Assembly (NCBI RefSeq): GCF_015291645.1
Contig: NZ_CP030055.1
Span: 1,736,001-1,800,000, forward strand
DNA length: 64,000 nt
Direction of reading: 5' to 3'
Source: Bradyrhizobium sp. CCBAU 53340
Lineage (GTDB): Bacteria > Pseudomonadota > Alphaproteobacteria > Rhizobiales > Xanthobacteraceae
This document shows, piece by piece, positions 43,687-51,809 of this stretch. A program made the translations under genes and the position numbers. How positions within the stretch are numbered: position 1 is the stretch's first letter; every line of letters starts with the position of its first letter. The notes below the pieces were generated by a model. The model was given only the letters and a program-made list of their open reading frames with translations. It was not told where the DNA came from and did not search any database.

Positions 43687-44886
43687 ATGACGCGCGGAGT
43701 TCGTTTGTATCTCGTCGGCTCCATCGTCCTTGTTTCGCTCGCGGGTTGCGGACGCGGCTTTTTCCAGGCCGAACGCGAACCGTGGCGGGCCGAGGCCGAA
43801 GCGGCGTGCCTGAAATCTGGCGCCGTGAAAGAGAGTGCCGACATCGTCCGGATCGAGCCGATCTCCGGCCCCGGCATGTGCGGCGCCGAGTTTCCACTGA
43901 AGGTCGCCGCCATCGGGGAACCCTCATCGAGCTACGGCTTTGCCGACGAGGAACTGCGTCCCCCCGGCAGCGTCGGCAATCAGCCGCGCTGGCCGGTGAG
44001 CCAGCCGCAATCGAATTATCCGGCATCCGGTTATCCGCAGCGCTCGAATTACCCTGAAAGCGCGGTGCGCCAGCCTGCCGGCTATGGCACGTCTGGGGGG
44101 CCCGTGTCGCTCAGCGCGCCCGGCGTGGCGCCGCAGGACGACGAGATCGATTTGCCGCCCGACGGCACCGATGCCGCAGGCGCAGCGCGCTATATGAATG
44201 CGCCGAGCTATCCGGCGCGTCAGCCCGGTCCGGCGCCGTATTCGCAGGCGCCTGCACAACCAGCGCTGCCGCGGCTCGGTCCTGCGCAGGGCAATCCTGT
44301 CACCGCCGTCGGCCCCGTCGCGATCAAGCCGACGGCGACGCTCGCCTGTCCGATCGTCTCCGAACTCGACCGCTGGCTGGCCGACACCGTGCAGCCCTCG
44401 GCCACGCGCTGGTTCGGTGCCCGCGTGGTCGAGATCAAGCAGATCTCCGCCTATTCCTGTCGCGGCATGAACGGCAATCCGCACGCCCATATCTCCGAGC
44501 ACGCTTTCGGCAACGCGCTCGACGTCGCCGCCTTCGTGCTTGCCGACGGCCGCCGCATCACCGTGAAGGACGGCTGGCACGGCATGCCGGAAGAGCAGGG
44601 ATTCTTGCGCGACGTCCAGTCGGGCGCGTGCGCGCATTTCACCACGGTGCTGGCGCCGGGCTCCAACGTCTATCACTACGATCACATCCACGTCGATTTG
44701 ATGCGCCGTGCCAGCCGCCGCCTGATCTGCCAGCCGGCCGCAGTCTCCGGCGAAGAGGTTGCCGCGCGTGTGCAGCGGCGGAACCCTTACGCGAACTCGC
44801 GCGATCCCTACGTGACCGGCGCGCTTGGTGCGCACAAGAGCAAACACGAGAAGATCAACGAGGAAGACGAGTTCTCGGACGAGTAG
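43687..44886 (+). CDS. extensin-like domain lipoprotein
   Basis: A 399-residue protein from the ATG at 43687. It has a lipoprotein signal ending VSLAGC (Cys21). A Pro/Ser/Tyr-rich linker of about 120 residues separates an N-terminal region from the extensin-like C-terminal domain: LACPIVSELDRWLADTVQPS, FGARVVEIKQISAYSCRGMN, HISEHAFGNALDVAAFVLAD and YHYDHIHVDLMRR. The His-x-x-E-H, D, and H-x-H residues form a zinc site like that of M15 peptidases, so it may cleave peptidoglycan peptides in the envelope. The tail is acidic (KINEEDEFSDE). Confidence 0.85.
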   Translation: MTRGVRLYLVGSIVLVSLAGCGRGFFQAEREPWRAEAEAACLKSGAVKESADIVRIEPISGPGMCGAEFPLKVAAIGEPSSSYGFADEELRPPGSVGNQPRWPVSQPQSNYPASGYPQRSNYPESAVRQPAGYGTSGGPVSLSAPGVAPQDDEIDLPPDGTDAAGAARYMNAPSYPARQPGPAPYSQAPAQPALPRLGPAQGNPVTAVGPVAIKPTATLACPIVSELDRWLADTVQPSATRWFGARVVEIKQISAYSCRGMNGNPHAHISEHAFGNALDVAAFVLADGRRITVKDGWHGMPEEQGFLRDVQSGACAHFTTVLAPGSNVYHYDHIHVDLMRRASRRLICQPAAVSGEEVAARVQRRNPYANSRDPYVTGALGAHKSKHEKINEEDEFSDE

Positions 44887-45095
44887 CCTGCCGCGATCCG
44901 AATCCTCCGCTCTCCATGTTTGGCGCCTGCACGGGCGATCCCGACCTGCCGCCCGCACGCTGAGGCCAGTCTGTTCAGCCGGCGCTGCGTCTTCGGCAAA
45001 GCGCATCTGGCGCGCAAAAATTTGCGCAATCGAATTTTCCGTCCAAATCATTGAACTGCAATCACTAATCACGCCCTGACGGGTATTCCGGGCGG

Positions 45096-45113
45096 TTGGC
45101 ACAGTCGCTGCAA
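45096..45113 (+). promoter_or_regulatory. sigma54 (RpoN)-type promoter
   Basis: TTGGCACAGTCGCTGCAA matches TGGCAC-N5-TTGC except for one base; the -24 GG and -12 GC are separated by exactly ten bases. It is 55 bp before the M20 deacylase start and would begin transcription near 45123. The rest of the 281-bp gap after the extensin gene holds no gene. Confidence 0.6.
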
Positions 45114-45167
45114 TGAAGGTGCTGCAACGAAGCGGCGCAGCCGGCGCCGTGAGCCAACGGAACCGTC

Positions 45168-46466
45168 ATGCAGATGCCTGTCACCCCGCCTTATTCCGAT
45201 CTCGAGCAGCGCGTGCTGTCGCGCATCACGGAGCAGCGCTGGCTTGAACTGGCATCGGAGCTGATCCGCACCGGCCAGCCGCGCTCCGGCAATCCGCTCG
45301 ATCCCGACCTGCCGCCGGCGGAGGAAGAGGCGATCTCGATGCTGGTCGCGGGCAAGCTCGAAGCCCTCGGCATGGAGGTCACCAAGCACAGCGCGCAGCC
45401 GCACCGGCCGAACGTGCTCGGTGTGTTGAAGGGACGCGACGGCGCGCCGTCGTTGATCCTCAACGATCACCTCGACACCTATCCGGTGGTCGAGCCGGAG
45501 AAATGGCACATGACGGATTTCGATCCGTTCAAGGCCACGCGTCATGGCGACCTGCTCTATGCCCGCGGCACATCCGACACGCGCGGCAATCTCGCTGCAT
45601 CGCTGCTGGCGGTGCAGGCGCTGATCGAGGAGGGCGTGAAGTTCGATGGCACCCTGATGTGCTGCTACACCGTCGACGAGGAGCGCAACGGCACCGAGGG
45701 CTCCATCTACATGCTGGGCAAGGTCGGCCTGACCGCCGACTACGAGATCACTGCTGAGCCGACCGCCTGGGGCGACGTCTCCGGCGATTGGGGCATGAAC
45801 CTCTCGGTCGCCAATTCCGGTCATTGCCTGATCGAGGTGACGGTCGAGGGGATCAAGTCGCATATCTGGCGGCCCGACATCAGCGTCAATGCCATCATGG
45901 AGGCGGCCAAGCTGCTGCCGAAGCTGAAGGAGATGGCCTTCACGCATATCCCCAGCAAGTTCATGGGCCATACGCCGCCATGTTGCTCGGTGGTGCGCAT
46001 CCGCGGCGGCTTGCCGGGCGAGATGCAGTTCTCTCCTGATGCCTGCACCATCACGCTTGCGGTGGTCGGCATCGTGCCGGGCATGACGCTGGACAGCGTC
46101 ATCTCCGACATCGAGCGCGTCGGCCGGGAAACATTTGCGGGCGTCAACGACGTCAAGGTCGCAGTGCGCCAGGTGCCCGGCTCGCTATTCGTCAACGCAA
46201 CCGAGCCGGTGCCGGTGGAGGAGGAGCCTTGCCGCTCCTTGCGCGCGGTGTACCGGAGCCTGATGGGCCGCGAGCCCGGGGTCAACCGCAAGAACGCCTT
46301 CAACGACACCATTCGCTTTCGCGAGGCCGGCATCAACGCGGTGACCTTCGGTCCCGGTGAGGACGGCTGGGCCGTCGACAACGAGAACATCTCGATCACC
46401 AAGTCGGTGATGGCGACGCGGATCTATGCGCTGACCATCATGCAGATCCTGGGAGTTCGCACATGA
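45168..46466 (+). CDS. M20 family (ArgE/DapE-like) deacylase or peptidase
   Basis: A 432-residue zinc enzyme from the ATG at 45168. Metal and catalytic motifs: SLILNDHLDTYPVVEPEKW (His-x-Asp), YARGTSDTRGNLAASLLAVQ (bridging Asp), TVDEERNGTEG (Glu-Glu pair), EPTAWGDVSG (Glu-Pro) and FNDTIRFREAGINAVTFGPG. It hydrolyses an amide or acyl bond of a small molecule in the cytoplasm; family members include ArgE, DapE and formylaminopyrimidine deformylase YlmB. First gene of the sigma54-preceded operon; its stop overlaps the permease start (ATGA). Confidence 0.9.
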   Translation: MQMPVTPPYSDLEQRVLSRITEQRWLELASELIRTGQPRSGNPLDPDLPPAEEEAISMLVAGKLEALGMEVTKHSAQPHRPNVLGVLKGRDGAPSLILNDHLDTYPVVEPEKWHMTDFDPFKATRHGDLLYARGTSDTRGNLAASLLAVQALIEEGVKFDGTLMCCYTVDEERNGTEGSIYMLGKVGLTADYEITAEPTAWGDVSGDWGMNLSVANSGHCLIEVTVEGIKSHIWRPDISVNAIMEAAKLLPKLKEMAFTHIPSKFMGHTPPCCSVVRIRGGLPGEMQFSPDACTITLAVVGIVPGMTLDSVISDIERVGRETFAGVNDVKVAVRQVPGSLFVNATEPVPVEEEPCRSLRAVYRSLMGREPGVNRKNAFNDTIRFREAGINAVTFGPGEDGWAVDNENISITKSVMATRIYALTIMQILGVRT

Positions 46467-47296
46467 GCATCGAGGCTAGCCCCATGGCCATTCCGATCTC
46501 GGCCGATCGCACGCGGCGAGGCAGCCTGAGGCTCCCGAAGGTCTCGCGGTCTGTCCTGCTCTCGACGCTCACCATCGCCGTGCTGCTGGCGACATGGGCG
46601 GTCGTCACGGAAATGGGCTGGGCCAACGAGCTCTTCCTGCCGAAGCCGCAGGCGGTGTGGGCTGCATTCATCAAGACCATGACCAAGGGCTACCAGGGCG
46701 CAACGCTGCTTCAACATCTCGGCGCCAGCCTTTATCGTATTCTCGTCGCTTTCACCCTAGCCTGCCTGATCGGCATTCCGCTCGGCGTCCTCATGGGCGT
46801 CTCGCGCAATGCGCGCGCGCTGCTCAATCCGCTGATCGAGTTCTACCGGCCGCTGCCGCCGCTCGGGCTCTATACGCTGCTGGTGATGTGGCTCGGCATC
46901 GGCGAGAGCTCAAAATTGTCGCTGCTGTTCCTCGCCGGTCTGCCGGGCATCGTCATCTCGACGATCCAGGCCGTCACCAGCGTCGATCCCGTCTATGTGC
47001 GTGCCGCGCAATCGCTGGGCGCGACCCGGCGCGACCTGCTGTTTCACGTCTATTTGCCCGCAGCCGGCCCGCTGATCCTTGCCGGCATGCGGATCTCGCT
47101 TGGCTTCACCTACACCGTTCTCGTCGCCGCCGAGATCGTTGCGGCATCCGCCGGCATCGGCTGGATGATCTGGGACGCCGCAAAGTTCCTGCTGTCCGAC
47201 GTCGTGATCATGGGCCTGATCGTGCTGGGCCTCACCGGCGTCGTGCTCGACCTCATGATGCGCGGCATCGCGAAACTATTGATGCCATGGGCCTGA
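46463..47296 (+). CDS. ABC transporter permease, TauC/SsuC-like
   Basis: A 277-residue permease with six helices from the ATG at 46463, overlapping the deacylase stop. Signatures: STLTIAVLLATWAVVTEMGW, LFLPKPQAVWAAFIKTM, IGIPLGVLMGVSRNARALLN, FYRPLPPLGLYTLLVMWLGI and the EAA loop VRAAQSLGATRRDLLFHVYL. These are features of taurine/sulfonate/nitrate-type importers. No ATP-binding gene is present in the operon, so the ATPase must be supplied from elsewhere. Confidence 0.9.
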   Translation: MSIEASPMAIPISADRTRRGSLRLPKVSRSVLLSTLTIAVLLATWAVVTEMGWANELFLPKPQAVWAAFIKTMTKGYQGATLLQHLGASLYRILVAFTLACLIGIPLGVLMGVSRNARALLNPLIEFYRPLPPLGLYTLLVMWLGIGESSKLSLLFLAGLPGIVISTIQAVTSVDPVYVRAAQSLGATRRDLLFHVYLPAAGPLILAGMRISLGFTYTVLVAAEIVAASAGIGWMIWDAAKFLLSDVVIMGLIVLGLTGVVLDLMMRGIAKLLMPWA

Positions 47297-47319
47297 TTCC
47301 AACCCGAGGGGAGACCAGT

Positions 47320-48330
47320 ATGATGAAGAGACTTGTTGCCGCGCTTGCTGTCGCCACGCTTGCACTCATGTCCACCGCGCGCGCCGAGGACAAGCCGGCC
47401 AAGATCACGGTCGGCTATCTGAACCTGGTGAACGCGCAGCTCGTGACGAAGCATCTCGGCCTGCTGGCCAAGGAGATGCCTGATGTCGACATCAAATACG
47501 TCAAGGTCGGCGGCGGCGGCGACATGCTGCGCGCGATCGCCGGCAACGACGTCGACTTTGGCGGTCTCGGCAATCCGCCGACCGCGATCGGCGTGACACG
47601 CGCGCTGCCGATCAAGGGTATCTTCGTCGTCAACATGCTCGACTATGTCGAGGCGATGGTGGTCCGCACCGACAAGAACATCACCTCGCTCAAGGACCTC
47701 AAGGGCAAGTCCGTCGCCGCGCCGTTCGGCTCGACCACGCACTATCTGCTGCTCCAGGCGTTGAAGGACGAGGGCGTCGATCCCGCGTCCATGAAGATCC
47801 TGGATCTCGCGCCGTCGGACATCGCAGCGGCCTGGCTTCGCGGCGACATCGATGCCGCCTGGTTCTGGGAACCGAACCTCGACAAGGCCGTGAAGAACGG
47901 CGGCAAGATCCTCGTCACCTCGGGCGAGATGGCCAAGCGCGGTTACCCGACCTGGGACATCGGCGTCGTCATGAATGCGTTCGCGGAAAAATACCCGTCC
48001 TATGTCGAGAAGTTCGTCAAGGCCGAGTGCGAGGGGATCGATTTCTGGCTGAAGAACCCGGAGAAGACGGCCGAGATCATCGCGGAGGAGCTGTCGCTGC
48101 CGCTCGAAGATGCAACGCGCATGATGAAGGGCACCGGCATGGTCCCCTGCGACAAGCAGCTCACCGGGGAGTATCTCGGCTCGACCGCGAAGAAGGGCAA
48201 GTTCGTCGATACGCTGGTATCGACCGCCGACTTCCTGGTGAAGCAGGAGCGCCTGCCGAAGCTGCTGCCGCGCACCGACTTCGAAGCGTTCATCCAGCCG
48301 GCCTATCTTGAGAAGACGATCGGCCATTGA
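47320..48330 (+). CDS. ABC substrate-binding protein, TauA-like
   Basis: A 336-residue periplasmic binding protein from the ATG at 47320 with CGAGGGGAG upstream; signal peptide ending ARA (about residue 22). It follows TauA closely: KITVGYLNLVNAQLVTKHLG, GGGDMLRAIAGNDVDFGGLG, AVVRT-type lobe, LKGKSVAAPFGSTTHYLLLQ, SDIAAAWLRGDIDAAWFWEP and ITAEL-like C-terminus. Ligands of this group are sulfonates such as taurine, nitrate, or thiamine pyrimidine; the neighbours (deacylase, amidase) suggest an amide-containing nitrogen compound. Ligand not settled. Confidence 0.87.
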   Translation: MMKRLVAALAVATLALMSTARAEDKPAKITVGYLNLVNAQLVTKHLGLLAKEMPDVDIKYVKVGGGGDMLRAIAGNDVDFGGLGNPPTAIGVTRALPIKGIFVVNMLDYVEAMVVRTDKNITSLKDLKGKSVAAPFGSTTHYLLLQALKDEGVDPASMKILDLAPSDIAAAWLRGDIDAAWFWEPNLDKAVKNGGKILVTSGEMAKRGYPTWDIGVVMNAFAEKYPSYVEKFVKAECEGIDFWLKNPEKTAEIIAEELSLPLEDATRMMKGTGMVPCDKQLTGEYLGSTAKKGKFVDTLVSTADFLVKQERLPKLLPRTDFEAFIQPAYLEKTIGH

Positions 48331-48392
48331 AGTCCGGAGCCGGCGAGCTCGTCTCGCCGGCATAGTCCCCTTCCTTCACGCGCGTGACCGAC

Positions 48393-49748
48393 ATGGATAT
48401 TTCCCCCCGTCATCTCCGCGCCGCCTATCGCAGCGGCGCGCTCAAGCCGTCCGATGTCGCCGCCCATGTGCTGTCGCGCCTGTCGGATGCCGACCAGAGC
48501 GGCGTCTGGATATCGAAAGCCAAGCCCGAGAATGTCATGGCCACCGCGCGTGCGCTCGATGCGCGCGCAAATGAAATCGACAAGCTGCCGCTCTACGGGC
48601 TGATCGTCTCGGTCAAGGACTGTATCGATGTCGCGGGCGAGCAGACCACCTCGGCCTGCCCGGAATTCGCGTATGTCGCGAAAGATACGAGCCCGGTTGT
48701 CGCTGACGCCATCGCCGCCGGAGCCATCTATATCGGCAAGACGAACATGGATCAGTTCGCGACCGGCCTCGTCGGTGTGCGCTCGCCCTACGGCATCGCG
48801 CGCAACCCGCACAATGCGGACTACATTCCCGGCGGGTCCAGCTCGGGCGCGGCGGTGTCGGTCGCATCAGGCACGTCGTCCTTTGCCTTCGGCACCGATA
48901 CCGGCGGGTCGGGCAGGGTGCCGGCGTCCTATTGCGGTGTCACCGGCTTCAAGCCTGCACCGGGTGCGTTCAGCCAGCGCGGCATGGTCTATGCCTGCCG
49001 GAGCTTCGATACCATCTCGCTCTACACGCGGGAGCCGGGCGACGGCTACGACGTCTATCGCGTGCTGGCGCGACGCGATCCCGCGGATTGTTTTTCGCCG
49101 ACCGATTTTGCCGGCTGGACGGAGCAGGCCTCTCCGGCGCGGCCATTGCGGATTGCGACACCTCGCCCGGACCAGCTCAGGTTCTTCGGTAACGAGGAGA
49201 CGGAGAGGCTGTTCGGCAGCGGGCTTCGCAAGTTGCGGCGGCTCGACATGTCGGTCGTTTCCGCCGATTTCTCGCCGTTCACGTCGATCAACGATCTGAT
49301 GTTCTTCGGGCCGTTCCTCGCCGAGCGGGATGTTTCGGTCGGCGCGTTCCTCGACGCCAATCCGGACGCCGGCGTCAGGATCGTGCGCGATCTCGTCGTC
49401 GGCAGCCGGAAGTTCACCGCGGCCGACACCTATCGCGCGCTCTATCAGGTCAAGGAGATCCAGCGCGTGCTCCGCGATTTCTGGCACGCCCACGACGCGT
49501 TGGTCGTGCCCACGGTCGGAACCGTCCTCAGGATTGACGACGTCGCGCGCGATCCGCTGACGGCAAATTTCAACAATGGCTACTACACAAACTACGCCAA
49601 TCCGCTTGGGCTTGCCGCGATCGCGGTGCCGAATGCGGTGACGGGGGCGGGCGTGCCCTATGGCGTCACCTTTCTGGCGCCGGCGGGGCGGGAGCGCCTG
49701 CTCACCGACCTCGCCTGTGCATTCACGGGAGCGGAAGCCCAGGCTTGA
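48393..49748 (+). CDS. amidase, allophanate-hydrolase-like catalytic domain
   Basis: A 451-residue amidase-signature enzyme. The ATG at 48393 is used; a GTG at 48384 would add three residues. The Ser-cisSer-Lys triad is present: Lys75 in VSVKDCIDVAG, Ser150 in PGGSSSGAAVSV, nucleophile Ser173 in GTDTGGSGRVP. Stretches TTSACPEFAY, GKTNMDQFATGLVGVRSPYG and YACRSFDTISLYTREPGDGY are like the N-terminal domain of allophanate hydrolase (AtzF), but the usual C-terminal domain is missing. It releases ammonia or an amine from a small amide. The fourth gene of the operon. Confidence 0.86.
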   Translation: MDISPRHLRAAYRSGALKPSDVAAHVLSRLSDADQSGVWISKAKPENVMATARALDARANEIDKLPLYGLIVSVKDCIDVAGEQTTSACPEFAYVAKDTSPVVADAIAAGAIYIGKTNMDQFATGLVGVRSPYGIARNPHNADYIPGGSSSGAAVSVASGTSSFAFGTDTGGSGRVPASYCGVTGFKPAPGAFSQRGMVYACRSFDTISLYTREPGDGYDVYRVLARRDPADCFSPTDFAGWTEQASPARPLRIATPRPDQLRFFGNEETERLFGSGLRKLRRLDMSVVSADFSPFTSINDLMFFGPFLAERDVSVGAFLDANPDAGVRIVRDLVVGSRKFTAADTYRALYQVKEIQRVLRDFWHAHDALVVPTVGTVLRIDDVARDPLTANFNNGYYTNYANPLGLAAIAVPNAVTGAGVPYGVTFLAPAGRERLLTDLACAFTGAEAQA

Positions 49749-49821
49749 GCATTTTCACCCGCGTTGCAATCCGATCGGAGACCTCCTAGCCTTCGAGCCG
49801 TCACTCGAAGGGAGACCGATT

Positions 49822-50562
49822 GTGGGGCGCAGCCATGCGCATGAGGTGGCCGATCCGGGTGAGCCTTCAAGTGGGCCTTGCGCCGAGGTGCAAAGGGCCG
49901 GGACCGGACGTTATGTGCTGAAGGCGCTCGACAAAGCCGATCTCGACCTGGTGATGCGGACAGGCAGGCTCGCGGCCTACCAGAACCGCGAATATCTGCT
50001 GCGGGAAGGGGAGCCCGCGAACGGCATCCACATCATCCTGAACGGGATCGTGGAAAGCACCCATGCCGGTACCCAGGGGCGCGAGTTGATGCTGGCGACG
50101 TGGGAGGCCGGCGACTTCGTCGGTGCGCCCTACATTCTCGGTGATCACCGGCATAGCTGGTCGGCCCGCGCGCTCGGCCGGGTCGAGGCGTTGCATCTCG
50201 ACCAGGACGCGATCCGCACGCTGATCGCACAATCGCCGTCGTTTGCAGTGGCGCTGATCGAGTGCCTCGGCTTCAAGGGCGAGACCTATTCGATGCTGGC
50301 GCAGACGCTGGCAGGACAGAAGGCGGCGGAGCGGCTGGTGCTGCTGCTGGTGAAGCTGTGCGAAAACGCTGCTCAGGACGAGAGTGGCCCGATTTCGCTC
50401 GGCCGCATCACGCAGGCCAATCTGGCGCGCATGATCGGTGCGACACGGCAGTCGATCAGCCTGATCCTCAGCCGCCTGCAGGACGACGGCATCATCTCGA
50501 CCGGTCCGACCAAAATGGTCGTCAACGATCTCGCGGCGTTGAGGAAGCAGGTGACCGACTAG
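49822..50562 (+). CDS. Crp/Fnr family transcriptional regulator
   Basis: A 246-residue regulator from the GTG at 49822, chosen because GAAGGGAG lies just upstream; the longer frame starts inside the amidase. A cyclic-nucleotide-fold domain (REYLLREGEPANGIHIILNG, GRELMLATWEAGDFVGAPYI) and long helix lead to the winged HTH: LGRITQANLARMIGATRQSI and SLILSRLQDDGIISTGPTKM. No N-terminal Cys cluster for an Fe-S centre is seen, so it is not a classic FNR. It probably controls the operon in front of it, 73 bp after the amidase. Confidence 0.88.
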   Translation: MGRSHAHEVADPGEPSSGPCAEVQRAGTGRYVLKALDKADLDLVMRTGRLAAYQNREYLLREGEPANGIHIILNGIVESTHAGTQGRELMLATWEAGDFVGAPYILGDHRHSWSARALGRVEALHLDQDAIRTLIAQSPSFAVALIECLGFKGETYSMLAQTLAGQKAAERLVLLLVKLCENAAQDESGPISLGRITQANLARMIGATRQSISLILSRLQDDGIISTGPTKMVVNDLAALRKQVTD

Positions 50563-50581
50563 CGGACGCTGCCGCAACCGG

Positions 50582-50923
50582 TCATTTCGACGTCGGCTTC
50601 GACGGCGGTAGTGCCAGCCCCATGCAGCGCTGCACCTCGGCCGGGACGTTGTAGGTCCGCATGATATGGCGGCTGTCGCGCAAGCCCGTCGCCTCGCGCT
50701 GCACGACGAACATCCAGAGCGCCTGGCCAGCCTCCATCACCAGCTTGCGCCTCGCCGGCAGCATCGCGGCCGGCGTCTCCAAGCGAGCGTGCGCAGCGTC
50801 GAAATCGCGCAATTGGGCGAGCGCCTGTTCGAGCGTGCGGCCCATCCGTCCAAGCGCTGAGGCCTGTTCCTGGACGATCTCATAATGGAGGATATCGACC
50901 GGCGGGCGAAGGTCACGAGACAT
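50582..50923 (-). CDS. small conserved protein, DUF6665-like
   Basis: A 113-residue protein from the ATG at 50923, no signal peptide. It is helical (LHYEIVQEQASALGRMGRTL, EQALAQLRDFDA) with a second half PARRKLVMEAGQALWMFVVQRE, RDSRHIMRTYNVPAEVQRCM. I associate this layout with the DUF6665 group of rhizobial proteins. It is convergent with the regulator gene, with 19 bp between. Function unknown. Confidence 0.65.
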   Translation of the reverse strand: MSRDLRPPVDILHYEIVQEQASALGRMGRTLEQALAQLRDFDAAHARLETPAAMLPARRKLVMEAGQALWMFVVQREATGLRDSRHIMRTYNVPAEVQRCMGLALPPSKPTSK

Positions 50924-50977
50924 GGCGCTTACTATAGTGCCGTGCGCCCTACGCGCGCAACGCGTGGCCAGCCGTCG

Positions 50978-51613
50978 CTACTTCGCCTTGTATGCGCCGA
51001 GGAACATGCGCGTCGCGCTGTCGATCACTTCCGTCATGCGCGCTTCCGACGGCGGCGGTGCGGCCTGGAAGACGAACGGCAGGAACAGGGAAGCCTTGCA
51101 CAGTTCCATGAACTGCGATGCTGCGAGATCGCAGTCGTCGATCTCAAGATCGCCGGAAGCGACATGGGCTTTGAGATAGTCGGACAGCCGGTTGATGGTC
51201 TTGTCCAGCACGCGCAAATAATAACGGCGGCCGACATCGGGCATGCGCTCTGCGATCGCCATCACGGTGCGGATCGCCGATCCGCCGCCGGGCCGGCAGA
51301 GCAGGTGGATGTAGGCCTGGCCAAAGTCCTTCAGCGTGGTCTCGGCATCGCGGGCGGGATCGAAATTGAACACGACCTGGCCATGAAACAGCGCCTCCTC
51401 CTCGAGGATCGCTTCGAACAGGGCGCTCTTGTCGGCGAAGTAGACGTAGAGCGTGCCTTTGGAAACGCCGGCCGCACGCGCGATCTCGCCCATGCTGGAC
51501 CCGTCAAAACCCAGATCCATGAACACTTTACGGGCGCCCGCCAGGATCTGGCGGCGCTTGGAGCTGTCCTCCTCCTGGAGGATTTGCAGATGTTCGCGAC
51601 CGGCTACAACCAT
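50978..51613 (-). CDS. TetR/AcrR family repressor of the EmrAB pump
   Basis: A 211-residue regulator from the ATG at 51613 (MVVAGREHLQIL). The HTH is in RRQILAGARKVFMDLGFDG, SSMGEIARAAGVSKGTLYVY and FADKSALFEAILEEEA; the ligand-binding region follows (FNFDPARDAETTLKDFGQAY). It faces the pump genes across a 196-bp intergenic region that has a 23-bp palindrome, so it is probably their repressor and self-regulating. The layout recalls the Bradyrhizobium FrrA flavonoid-responsive regulator, but the inducer here is unknown. Confidence 0.88.
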   Translation of the reverse strand: MVVAGREHLQILQEEDSSKRRQILAGARKVFMDLGFDGSSMGEIARAAGVSKGTLYVYFADKSALFEAILEEEALFHGQVVFNFDPARDAETTLKDFGQAYIHLLCRPGGGSAIRTVMAIAERMPDVGRRYYLRVLDKTINRLSDYLKAHVASGDLEIDDCDLAASQFMELCKASLFLPFVFQAAPPPSEARMTEVIDSATRMFLGAYKAK

Positions 51614-51710
51614 TGGTTCAGCGTCCCGGAAGGTTTTCGGATCGAGGTCGAAGCATGAAACCCAAATAAAGGATTCGGACCAATAGGGTCCGGCCGGGAA
51701 TGCTAAGTAT

Positions 51711-51733
51711 ATTGACCGAACCGTTCGGTCAAT
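51711..51733. promoter_or_regulatory. 23-bp TetR-type operator
   Basis: A perfect inverted repeat ATTGACCGAAC-C-GTTCGGTCAAT (11 bp arms, one centre base). It is 98 bp from the repressor start and 77 bp before the EmrA start, inside the divergent promoter region. Confidence 0.85.
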
Positions 51734-51809
51734 GGTATTTGACGTGGGCGGGTGGGACTGCGGCTGCGCGACGGCTGCCCCGAATCGCATTTTTATTGGG
51801 GAGGCCTTT

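Noticed and set aside
45168..48330. Thiamine-pyrimidine salvage (YlmB-ThiXY) operon
   Set aside because: M20 deacylase plus NMT1/TauA-like binding protein would fit, but there is no THI riboswitch before it, no TenA or ThiZ, and the binding protein has the TauA-type FGSTTHY motif. Kept only as a ligand option.
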